From JBIOJM01 sp044450785 (GTDB taxonomy: Bacteria; Planctomycetota; Planctomycetia; Isosphaerales; Isosphaeraceae), in the NCBI GenBank assembly GCA_044450785.1, contig JBIOJM010000449.1, positions 1 to 6,675 on the forward strand: 6,675 nt of DNA. The letters are read 5' to 3'. The notes under the pieces are model-generated. The model was not told the DNA's origin. It was given only the letters and a program-made list of their open reading frames with translations, and searched no databases. Shown piece after piece: positions 1 through 5,827 of this stretch (its first letter is position 1; each line of letters opens with the position of its first letter). Position numbers and translations under genes: made by a program.

Positions 1-1205
1 GGGGTGGGTGAAGGGACTACCGCCGCGAGGTAGGCCGGATCGACTTTCCCCGCGAGGATGTTTTGAATCGCGCTGTTGGCGCCGCCGCCCGTGGCCGTCG
101 AGTTAACGGTGGTATTCGCCGTGTTGGTCGTCGTGGCCAAGACGTCGACCGTGCCCCCCTTGGCTGTGGAGCCGCCGTCCACGAAGGCCTGGCTCGTGCT
201 GTTGTCGAGCGTGACGGCGCCGCTCGCCCCGCCGACGGCGCCCGAGCCGTCGACCTCCGTCGTCACATTGGTCGTGTTGGTCGACGTGATGCTCAGAGTC
301 CCGGTGCCGGTGCCGGCGCTGACCGTCGAACCGCCGCCGACTTGGGTGACCGCCGAGGAGTTGACGATCGATGCGGCGATCGCCGCGTCGACCGGGTTGA
401 GGGCGTTCCCGTGGATGTCGGTCCCGACCGTTGTGGTGGAGTTGACCGTGGCGCTGGCGTCTGCCCCGATCATGACGTTCCCGCTGGCCCCGTGGACCGC
501 GATCGTCGAAGAGCCTGTAACCGTGACCGCCGCGCTCGGTTCGAGGTCGGCGATCGCCGTGGCCGCCCCCAGGGCGTTGAGCGCTCCCCCGAGGGGGGCG
601 CTGTACGTGTAGGTCGACGAAGCACTGGCGTCAAGCGTGATGTTGTCCGCCGTGATCGTGGCCCCCGTAACACTGACCGAGACCTGCGGCGCATTCTGAG
701 CCAACACACCCGTCGCCGAGGTCGTCTCGGAGGCCGTGACATCGACGTCGCCTGACGTCGCGTCAATCGTGACCTTGGTGACGGCCACCGAGGTAACGCC
801 GGAGACCTCCAGGGCGGCGGCGCCCGACGCGGTGTCGAGAGTGATCGTGCCGCCGCTGCCCCCGAATGTGACGCCCTGGTTGGGATCGTCCTGGCTGGAG
901 GTGTTGGCGCCCAGCACCACGAGCGAGGTGACGCCCGAGAACGAATTGGCGGAATACCCCGTGCCGCTAACGGAAATGGCCGAGCCCGAGGGCGCGATCA
1001 AAGCCTGGTCATTGGCCGCGGACAGATTGACGTCAAGCACGCCTGCACTGAAGCTCGTGGTGACACTCAGAAGTGTGCGGTTTTCGAGTTCCTGGATCAC
1101 CAGGTTCGGCGCGTTCCGCCGCTTGCGGTTCGCCAAGGAGTGGGGCTGAACGCCCATGAATCTCGCCCGCTTCGAACCAAAAGGCCGCTGCCATTTGCCA
1201 GACAT
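1..1205 (-). CDS. LEPR-XLL type beta-strand-repeat surface protein, N-terminal 401 residues (runs off left edge)
   Basis: The minus strand is open from the ATG at 1205-1203 to the window edge with no stop, giving 401 residues of an unfinished protein. The N-terminus is basic (SKRAR, NRKRR) and carries VIQELENRTLLS at residues 36-47. This fits the LEPR-XLL motif that marks many very large planctomycete exported proteins; its role in targeting is presumed, not proven. From about residue 50 the chain is almost only Gly, Ala, Ser, Thr, Val, Asn and Asp. Degenerate units of roughly 50 residues at about 218-260, 274-326 and 327-374 share patterns such as TVNSTTTVG, TNTTNVTTEVDGSGAVGG and TNTANTTVNSTATGG, typical of a beta-helix or adhesin-like stalk. 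No cysteine, catalytic motif or classical Sec signal is visible. The start is chosen because AAGGAG lies 8 nt upstream; the next in-frame ATG (1157) has a weaker ribosome site. Likely cell-surface or secreted; ligand unknown. Confidence 0.85.
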   Translation of the reverse strand, partial: MSGKWQRPFGSKRARFMGVQPHSLANRKRRNAPNLVIQELENRTLLSVTTSFSAGVLDVNLSAANDQALIAPSGSAISVSGTGYSANSFSGVTSLVVLGANTSSQDDPNQGVTFGGSGGTITLDTASGAAALEVSGVTSVAVTKVTIDATSGDVDVTASETTSATGVLAQNAPQVSVSVTGATITADNITLDASASSTYTYSAPLGGALNALGAATAIADLEPSAAVTVTGSSTIAVHGASGNVMIGADASATVNSTTTVGTDIHGNALNPVDAAIAASIVNSSAVTQVGGGSTVSAGTGTGTLSITSTNTTNVTTEVDGSGAVGGASGAVTLDNSTSQAFVDGGSTAKGGTVDVLATTTNTANTTVNSTATGGGANSAIQNILAGKVDPAYLAAVVPSPT

Positions 1206-1213
1206 AGGTGCAA

Positions 1214-1219
1214 CTCCTT
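1214..1219 (-). promoter_or_regulatory. Shine-Dalgarno site of the LEPR-XLL gene
   Basis: AAGGAG on the minus strand lies 8 nt before the ATG at 1205. This decides the start of the surface protein gene over the ATG at 1157. No convincing -35/-10 pair is visible on this strand further upstream. Confidence 0.65.
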
Positions 1220-1245
1220 GGTGCCATGATCAATTGTGCGCAACG

Positions 1246-1389
1246 TTAAGCCGATCGTCCCCAGCTAGGCCCCTGCGGGGCCCGGTGCTCCAGGCGCTCC
1301 AGGACCAGACGGCGTCGGCTCGACTCCTTGCGGAGGGCGCGGGACGAGTGGAAGGCGAGCAGGTCGCGAATCCTGGCATGCATCGTCAT
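1246..1389 (-). CDS. 47-residue ORF resembling a LEPR-XLL N-terminus (remnant or small protein)
   Basis: This short reading frame runs from ATG 1389 (second ATG at 1383) to TAA at 1248-1246. The product is basic and contains SSRRRLVLERLEHRAP at residues 23-38. Arg-rich residues, then L-E-x-L-E-x-R and a short hydrophobic stretch, are the usual shape of a planctomycete LEPR-XLL N-terminus, but the expected LLS is replaced by PQG and the frame stops nine codons later. It lies in the same orientation as the real LEPR gene, 40 nt upstream of that gene's ATG. A GGGAG sits 13 nt before the first ATG, rather far for a ribosome site, and an in-frame TGA lies three codons upstream. It may be the broken start of an older surface gene, a duplication of the N-terminal module, or a real small peptide. 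The resemblance is judged by eye. Confidence 0.35.
   Translation of the reverse strand: MTMHARIRDLLAFHSSRALRKESSRRRLVLERLEHRAPQGPSWGRSA
1268..1282. repeat. Perfect 6-bp hairpin (GGCCCC-TGC-GGGGCC)
   Basis: A perfect GC-only stem of six pairs with a 3-nt loop lies inside the 3' part of the 47-codon ORF, about 60 nt upstream of the surface gene start. No T-run follows on either strand, so it is not a standard intrinsic terminator. In the surface gene's leader RNA it could form a stable structure. Confidence 0.35.
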
Positions 1390-1431
1390 GAGAGATCACG
1401 CACTCCCTTTCGTCCCGCGATCTCATCCTCA

Positions 1432-1522
1432 GGTCCGGAAGCGCGGACCGTCAGCGCGACCTCACCGAGACACTCGGTGGTGACAACGTCGGGTTCATCC
1501 GCGACGGGAGTAATTCCTCCCG
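1432..1522. repeat. Cluster of three perfect inverted repeats in the divergent region
   Basis: Three hairpins follow one another: GGTCCG / CGGACC with a 6-nt loop (1432-1449), CACCGAG / CTCGGTG with a 3-nt loop (1463-1479), and CGGGAG / CTCCCG with a 6-nt loop (1505-1522). The arms differ in sequence, so this is not one repeat family. Such symmetric sites between divergent genes may be operators or RNA structure, but in GC-rich DNA one or two 6-bp stems are expected by chance. No T-run follows any of them. Confidence 0.35.
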
Positions 1523-1618
1523 ACCCGCCGAAACCTGACACAGGAAAACGCGAATCGACAAGAAATGGTAAAAAAGCGACGCCTAGCGGAGCACCGGGCT
1601 CGGCGATCCGGGCATACC

Positions 1619-1648
1619 TTTGCATCAATCCGAACTAAATGCGATAAT
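1619..1648 (+). promoter_or_regulatory. Putative extended -10 promoter for the sigma-kinase operon
   Basis: GATAAT at 1643-1648 matches the housekeeping -10 box in five of six bases. It is preceded by TG-C at 1640-1642, giving the extended -10 form TGCGATAAT. A weak -35 (TTTGCA at 1619-1624, 18-nt spacer, or TTGCAT at 1620-1625, 17-nt spacer) lies upstream. Transcription would begin near 1655, leaving about 30 nt of leader before the ATG at 1686. That position excludes the in-frame TTG at 1620 as the start. Read by eye. Confidence 0.5.
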
Positions 1649-1671
1649 TCGCGTCAGGTTTCGCGCCGCCC

Positions 1672-1676
1672 GGGAG
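1672..1676 (+). promoter_or_regulatory. Shine-Dalgarno site of the ECF sigma gene
   Basis: GGGAG ends 9 nt before the ATG at 1686. Together with the promoter just upstream it fixes the sigma factor start at 1686 rather than the in-frame TTG at 1620. Confidence 0.6.
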
Positions 1677-1685
1677 AATAGTTCA

Positions 1686-2276
1686 ATGGCCGATTCGAGT
1701 ACGCGCGTGAGCCTGCTGGGCCGTCTGCGACTCACGCCGACCGACGATGAAGCCTGGAGCGAGTTCGTGGAGCGTTACGGCCGCCAGGTCTACGCCTGGT
1801 GTCGCCAATGGGGTCTGCAAGAGGCCGACGCAGAGGACGTCACCCAGAACGTACTGGCCGACCTGGCCCGGCAGATGCGCACCTTCGAGTACCAGCCGTC
1901 GGGCCGCTTTCGCAGTTGGCTGCGGACGATTGCCCACCGCGCCTGGTGCGACCTGCTCGCCAGCCGCAAGGCCGCGACCACCGGCAGCGGCGATAGCGCC
2001 GTGCTTGGCCTCCTGCACTCCGTGGAAGCCCGCGACGACCTGCTCAGACACCTGGATTCGGAGTGCCAGCGCGAGCTACTGGAGGCTGCGATGAACCAGG
2101 TGAGCCAGCGCGTCGAACCGAACACATGGGAGGCGTTCCGCTTGACGGCCCAGGACGGGCTATCGGGCGCGGAGGCCGCCCTTCGCCTTGGGCTTCAGGT
2201 AGCCGCCGTGTTCAAGGCCAAGAGCCGCGTGCAAAAGATGATCCGAGAAGAAGTGGCGAAGCTCGAAGGCGAATGA
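1686..2276 (+). CDS. ECF-family RNA polymerase sigma factor (planctomycete kinase-linked type)
   Basis: A 196-residue sigma factor of the extracytoplasmic function type, which directs RNA polymerase to a small set of promoters. Region 2 spans about residues 23-95: AWSEFVERYGRQVYAWC, then DAEDVTQNVLADLAR (the conserved D-x-x-Q core-binding helix), then FRSWLRTIAHRAWCDLLASRK, the -10 reading part. Region 4 spans about 135-190, with TWEAFRLTAQDGLSGAEAALRLGL and the recognition helix AAVFKAKSRVQKMI. The length is normal, with no extra C-terminal domain. The DNA context (GGGAG site, promoter at 1619-1648) supports the ATG at 1686. The stop overlaps the kinase start as ATGA, so the two are probably translated together. 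No separate anti-sigma gene is present; the zinc-finger-like N-terminus of the kinase may do that job. Planctomycetes have many ECF factors linked to Ser/Thr kinases, and this has that pattern. Target promoters cannot be told from here. Confidence 0.93.
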   Translation: MADSSTRVSLLGRLRLTPTDDEAWSEFVERYGRQVYAWCRQWGLQEADAEDVTQNVLADLARQMRTFEYQPSGRFRSWLRTIAHRAWCDLLASRKAATTGSGDSAVLGLLHSVEARDDLLRHLDSECQRELLEAAMNQVSQRVEPNTWEAFRLTAQDGLSGAEAALRLGLQVAAVFKAKSRVQKMIREEVAKLEGE

Positions 2277-5200
2277 CTCCTATGCTTCCTTGTCCCGATC
2301 GTGAACAGCTCGAGCGGTTGCTGGCCGACGGGCTCAACGGCAGCGAGGAGCACACGGTGTCAGTCCACATCCAGCAGTGCGGCCGATGCCAGCAAGCGCT
2401 GGAGCAGTTGACGCAGGGCCCCGATGGTGAAAAGAGCCAGCGCCCCAGCGCCGCGCCGAGTGAGACCGCCGCTGGAAAGGACAATAATGTCGATTCCACC
2501 CATCGATCGCAAGCAAGCCTGGAGCCCAAGGATGCTTTCATCAACGAGTTGAAGCAAATCCCCCGGCCGCTGGCTGGGTCCGCTTGCGGAGAGCTGGGCG
2601 GCCCCGACTTTGCCACGGGGTCAAGGCCGTCCCGCAGCAGCCCGGCCGAGGCAGGGCCGTTGCTGGTCATTCCCGGCTGCGAGGTCCTGGAATTGCTTGG
2701 GCGCGGCGGCATGGGCGTGGTCTACCGGGCGCGGCAGTTGGCGCTGGGGCGCCAGGTCGCGCTCAAAATGATCCAGATCCGCGGCGACAGCCGCTATGCC
2801 GCGCGCCTGCGGGCCGAGGCGTCGGCCCTGGCCCGGTTGCAGCACCCGAATATCGTCCAGATCCACGAGCTCGGCGAACACGACGGCCAGCCGTTCCTCC
2901 TGCTGGAGTACCTCGACGGCGGCACTCTCCGACAGCGCTGCGGGAAACCCCAGGGCCCGCGCGCCGCTGCCAGCCTGGTCCAGACCCTGGCCGACGCCAT
3001 CCATTCCGCTCACGAGCGCGGGATCACCCACCGCGACCTCAAGCCGGCCAACGTGCTGCTCACCCGCGACGGCGTGCCCAAGATTACCGACTTCGGCCTG
3101 GCCCGGCTCGAGGCTCTTCCGGCCGAACTCGGCGCCGGGCAGAGTCGGACGGATTTCCAATCCGTCCCACGCGGAGCGCTCCCCGATGCGCTCACGACTT
3201 CCGGCCAGATCCTGGGGACACCGCACTACATGGCCCCCGAACAGGCCGATCGCCGGTTGGGGCAGGTCGGCCCGGCCGCGGACGTCTATGCACTGGGCAC
3301 GATCCTGTACGAATTGCTCACTGGCCGGCCGCCCTTCGACGGGCCCACGGCGCTGGACGTCGTCCGCCGGCTGCTCGCTGAGGAGGCCCTCTCCCCGAGC
3401 AGGCTCCAGCCCGGGGTGCCGCGCGACCTGGTCACCATTTGCCTCCATTGCCTGAAGAAGGAGCCGCGGAAGCGCTACGCCAGCGCACTCGACCTGCGCG
3501 AGGACCTGCGCCGCTTCCTGGCCGGTGAGCCGATCCGGGCCCGCCGGGTGAGCGCCGCGGAACGATACTGGCGGTGGGCCCGGCATCATCCCGGGATTGC
3601 GGTGCTGGGGGGCGTGCTGACGGCGGTGCTGGTCCTGGCCACGGTCGCGTCTTTGCTGGCCGCCGGCCGCTTCAACCAGGTTGCACAGAGCGAGCGGGCG
3701 GCCCGCGCGGCGGCCCAGGCCGAGACCTACCGAGCCATGCTCAGCGAGGTCAAAGCCCTGCGGGCCGGACATCAGCTCGGCTGGCGTGAGGAAGCCCTGG
3801 CCAATCTCGCCCGACTTCTGGCCATGCCCACGCCTCGTCGTGATCTCGTAGAACTCCGCAGCGAGGCCGTGGCCAGCATTGGCGAGTTTGGAGTGGAAGA
3901 GGTGGCCCGACTCGAAGCGTCTGGAAATACCGTTCCCTGGCTTGATTTCAGCTCCGACTCCCGGACCCTCGTGACGGCATCCGACAACGGCGACCTCGAT
4001 TTTTGGGACGTCCCCGGCCGGAAACACATGCGGCGGCTCGTGGGCGTGTCAGGAACGATCTCGAGCGCCTCGAGTGATAAGTATGCGGGATACGTGCGGT
4101 TCCTGCCCGACGGCGACCTGGCGTTTCTCACCGCAAGCGGTCGCGTCTCTGTCCTCGGAGCCAACGGTCGGCAATCGGCCCGACCCCCGATTGAACGTGG
4201 GAATGCCAGGGCCGTGAAGCTGGAGGTCGATCGCCTGGGGCGTTGGCTGGCGGTAGGCTGGAACGACGGGCGCATCGACCTCCTCGATGCAGGCACAGGC
4301 GCTCTGCGACGAAGTTTCGGGTTGACCCCGGGAAACTTCGCGCTGAGCCCCGACGGCAAGTGGCTCGCACTCCAGGTTAAAGATGGTCCTGTCCAGCTCC
4401 TACCGACCAGCGGGCAAGGCCCCTCCATCACTCTGGAACGCCGTGGCGGTTACTGGCCCGCGCTCGCCTTCAGCCCGGACGGGGCGACAATGGCCAGCGT
4501 TATGGACCATTCGCTGGTGCTCTGGGACCTGGCTTTGCGGCAACCATTGATGAGCCTGGGTGGTCACAAGGAGTCGATCACCGCAGTCGCCTTCAGCCCG
4601 GACGGGGCCTTGGTCGCGACCACCTGCGGGGACCATATGACCCGGATCTGGGATGCTCGCGACGGCCGGGCTCTGGCGGTCCTTCCGGGGCCATGGTTCA
4701 TGCGTACGCTCGCCTTCAGCCCCGACGGCGGCTATCTGGTTGCCTCGGCGTTCCCTGGACCGGTCTGCCTCTACAAGCTCGAGGGGCGGCAAGGGCAACG
4801 ACGCCTGGTCGGCCACAAGTTCGGCGTCCAATGCCTGGCCTTCCATCCTCATTTGCCCCGGTTTGCCTCCGGGGCCGACGATCACGCCGTCATCGTCTGG
4901 GACGCGGACGCGGCCCGTCCATTGGGTCGATGGAACGCCCACGACATCTGGGTCACGGGGCTGGCCTACAGCCCCGACGGCTCGTTGCTAGCGACCACGT
5001 GCGGCGATTCGAACGCGTATAACTTTCCTGTCGACAACTCGATCCGCCTCTGGGACGCAGAGAATGGCACGCTCCGGAAGCGTTTGCCCCGCCCTCCCGC
5101 GAGCGGCGTCCGCACGCTGGCCTTCGACCCGACGGGTCGTCGACTGGCCTCGGGTGACGAGGGCGGGACGGTCCTCATCTGGGACGTGGACAGTGGAAAG

Positions 5201-5827
5201 ATCCTGCGTCGTGAGAATCTGGGCGGCTCGGCAGTCAGGTCGGCCGTCTTCGTCAACGGCGGTCGCCATCTCATCGTTGGTCAACTTGGAGGGAAGCTGG
5301 CCCTCTTCGACCTGGAGGGGTCCGGGCCTCCCCGGCGTACCGAGTTGCCCCAAGGCTGCGTCCGTCTCGTGGTCGACAGCCGCGGAAATCGCGTCATCGT
5401 TGGCGATTCCCAGGGCGGATTGTCCACTCTGTCGCTGCCCGAACTCACAGTCGTCCAGCGCCTCGCCAACGGGCATGACGGGGCTCTCTTGTCCCTGGCT
5501 CTGAGGGCCGACGGGCGGCTGCTGGCCACGAGTGGGATAGATCGGCGCGTCGTCCTCCGCGACGCGTTGACGTCTGAGGCGTTGCTGACATTCCCAGCTG
5601 AGACTGGCCTGGTCAAGGATGTCGCTTTCGACGCCTCGGGCCGCTGGCTCGCATTGGCCGGGGCCGACTCCGACGTCACTCTCTGGGACCTGACCCGGCT
5701 GCACGAAGACCTCCAGGCCGCGGGTCTCGCCTGGGACCAGCCCGCGCCCGCCGTCGTCCCCGCAGCGGGCCTTGCCCCCGACGACGAGCGGCTCCGCCCT
5801 TCTGTTCCGGTCATCCGGCCCGGGTGA
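2273..5827 (+). CDS. Membrane Ser/Thr protein kinase with N-terminal zinc-finger motif and two WD40 propellers
   Basis: 1184 residues from ATG 2273. An alternative ATG at 2282 has the GAAGG site at a better distance (12 nt rather than 3). Residues 7-46 (CPDREQLERLL ... H32-x3-C36-x2-C39) resemble the zinc-binding anti-sigma fold. After a polar linker, the kinase domain (about 138-416) keeps the key residues: GRGGMG at 143-148, K165, E182, HRD 253-255, K257, N260, DFG 273-275, APE 321-323. It is therefore probably active and of the RD class. DFG to APE spans about 50 residues, roughly 25 more than usual, because of an insert carrying RTDFQSVP (292-299). One membrane helix (about 441-464) follows WARHHP, then an Ala/Glu-rich helical stretch. 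About 14 WD40 blades (554-1145) are spaced near 41 residues, enough for two seven-bladed propellers, split near 854; blade 9 has a longer loop. The end (LHEDLQAAGLAWD plus a short tail) is usual for this family. The kinase should face the cytoplasm and the propellers the outside. Substrate unknown; the sigma factor is the obvious candidate. Confidence 0.94.
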   Translation: MTPMLPCPDREQLERLLADGLNGSEEHTVSVHIQQCGRCQQALEQLTQGPDGEKSQRPSAAPSETAAGKDNNVDSTHRSQASLEPKDAFINELKQIPRPLAGSACGELGGPDFATGSRPSRSSPAEAGPLLVIPGCEVLELLGRGGMGVVYRARQLALGRQVALKMIQIRGDSRYAARLRAEASALARLQHPNIVQIHELGEHDGQPFLLLEYLDGGTLRQRCGKPQGPRAAASLVQTLADAIHSAHERGITHRDLKPANVLLTRDGVPKITDFGLARLEALPAELGAGQSRTDFQSVPRGALPDALTTSGQILGTPHYMAPEQADRRLGQVGPAADVYALGTILYELLTGRPPFDGPTALDVVRRLLAEEALSPSRLQPGVPRDLVTICLHCLKKEPRKRYASALDLREDLRRFLAGEPIRARRVSAAERYWRWARHHPGIAVLGGVLTAVLVLATVASLLAAGRFNQVAQSERAARAAAQAETYRAMLSEVKALRAGHQLGWREEALANLARLLAMPTPRRDLVELRSEAVASIGEFGVEEVARLEASGNTVPWLDFSSDSRTLVTASDNGDLDFWDVPGRKHMRRLVGVSGTISSASSDKYAGYVRFLPDGDLAFLTASGRVSVLGANGRQSARPPIERGNARAVKLEVDRLGRWLAVGWNDGRIDLLDAGTGALRRSFGLTPGNFALSPDGKWLALQVKDGPVQLLPTSGQGPSITLERRGGYWPALAFSPDGATMASVMDHSLVLWDLALRQPLMSLGGHKESITAVAFSPDGALVATTCGDHMTRIWDARDGRALAVLPGPWFMRTLAFSPDGGYLVASAFPGPVCLYKLEGRQGQRRLVGHKFGVQCLAFHPHLPRFASGADDHAVIVWDADAARPLGRWNAHDIWVTGLAYSPDGSLLATTCGDSNAYNFPVDNSIRLWDAENGTLRKRLPRPPASGVRTLAFDPTGRRLASGDEGGTVLIWDVDSGKILRRENLGGSAVRSAVFVNGGRHLIVGQLGGKLALFDLEGSGPPRRTELPQGCVRLVVDSRGNRVIVGDSQGGLSTLSLPELTVVQRLANGHDGALLSLALRADGRLLATSGIDRRVVLRDALTSEALLTFPAETGLVKDVAFDASGRWLALAGADSDVTLWDLTRLHEDLQAAGLAWDQPAPAVVPAAGLAPDDERLRPSVPVIRPG
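3147..3167. repeat. 21-bp palindromic element inside the kinase activation-loop coding region
   Basis: Arms ggacggatt and aatccgtcc are perfect complements around a 3-nt loop (tcc). The element is read in the kinase frame as TDFQSV. On the other strand it reads TDWKSV in one frame and DGLEIRP in another. I remember such strings in many unrelated planctomycete proteins, which would fit a dispersed palindromic repeat that can be read through in several frames. That recollection has not been checked by search. It lies in the extra residues between DFG and APE. Confidence 0.65.

Larger units (their letters stand above)
1206..1685. other. Divergent intergenic region
   Basis: About 480 bases separate the minus-strand surface gene from the plus-strand sigma gene. 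The stretch holds the Shine-Dalgarno sites of both genes, a 47-codon LEPR-like ORF on the minus strand, four perfect small hairpins (1268-1282, 1432-1449, 1463-1479, 1505-1522), an A-rich patch at about 1553-1575 and a plus-strand promoter near 1619-1648. No tRNA or other RNA gene is recognisable. The longer reading frames across it (plus 1156-1638, minus 1386-1628) show no family features. Confidence 0.6.

Noticed and set aside
63..1149. Several long plus-strand reading frames over the left part (63-755, 76-612, 736-1149)
   Set aside because: They are antisense to the minus-strand LEPR-XLL gene, which has the family motif, a good ribosome site and the repeat pattern. Their Val/Pro- or Arg/Gly-rich products are what the repeat codons give in reverse.
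1553..1600. A-rich run at 1570-1575 as an intrinsic terminator on the minus strand
   Set aside because: Only a 4-bp stem lies before the T-run, 16 nt away, and no minus-strand gene ends there.
1386..1628. 80-codon minus-strand ORF ending as ATGA on the 47-codon ORF
   Set aside because: The overlap is suggestive, but the product has no family features, contains the three hairpins, and its start lies within the plus-strand promoter.
1156..1638. 160-codon plus-strand ORF across the divergent region
   Set aside because: It overlaps the start of the surface gene, has no recognisable domain or ribosome site, and ends downstream of the -35 region of the sigma promoter.
1620..1685. TTG at 1620 as sigma factor start (22 extra residues)
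   Set aside because: It lies in the -35 region of the likely promoter and has no ribosome site, while ATG 1686 has GGGAG 9 nt upstream and matches the usual family start.
2063..2272. Upstream extension of the kinase frame to 2063
   Set aside because: These 70 codons lie inside the sigma gene in another frame and add Arg/Gly-rich sequence without homology. The ATGs at 2273 or 2282 start directly before the family's CPDREQLERLL motif.
2621..4027. 468-codon minus-strand ORF opposite the kinase
   Set aside because: It is the antisense shadow of a GC-rich gene whose plus strand shows all kinase motifs. The 376-codon minus ORF at 5281-6411 is rejected for the same reason.
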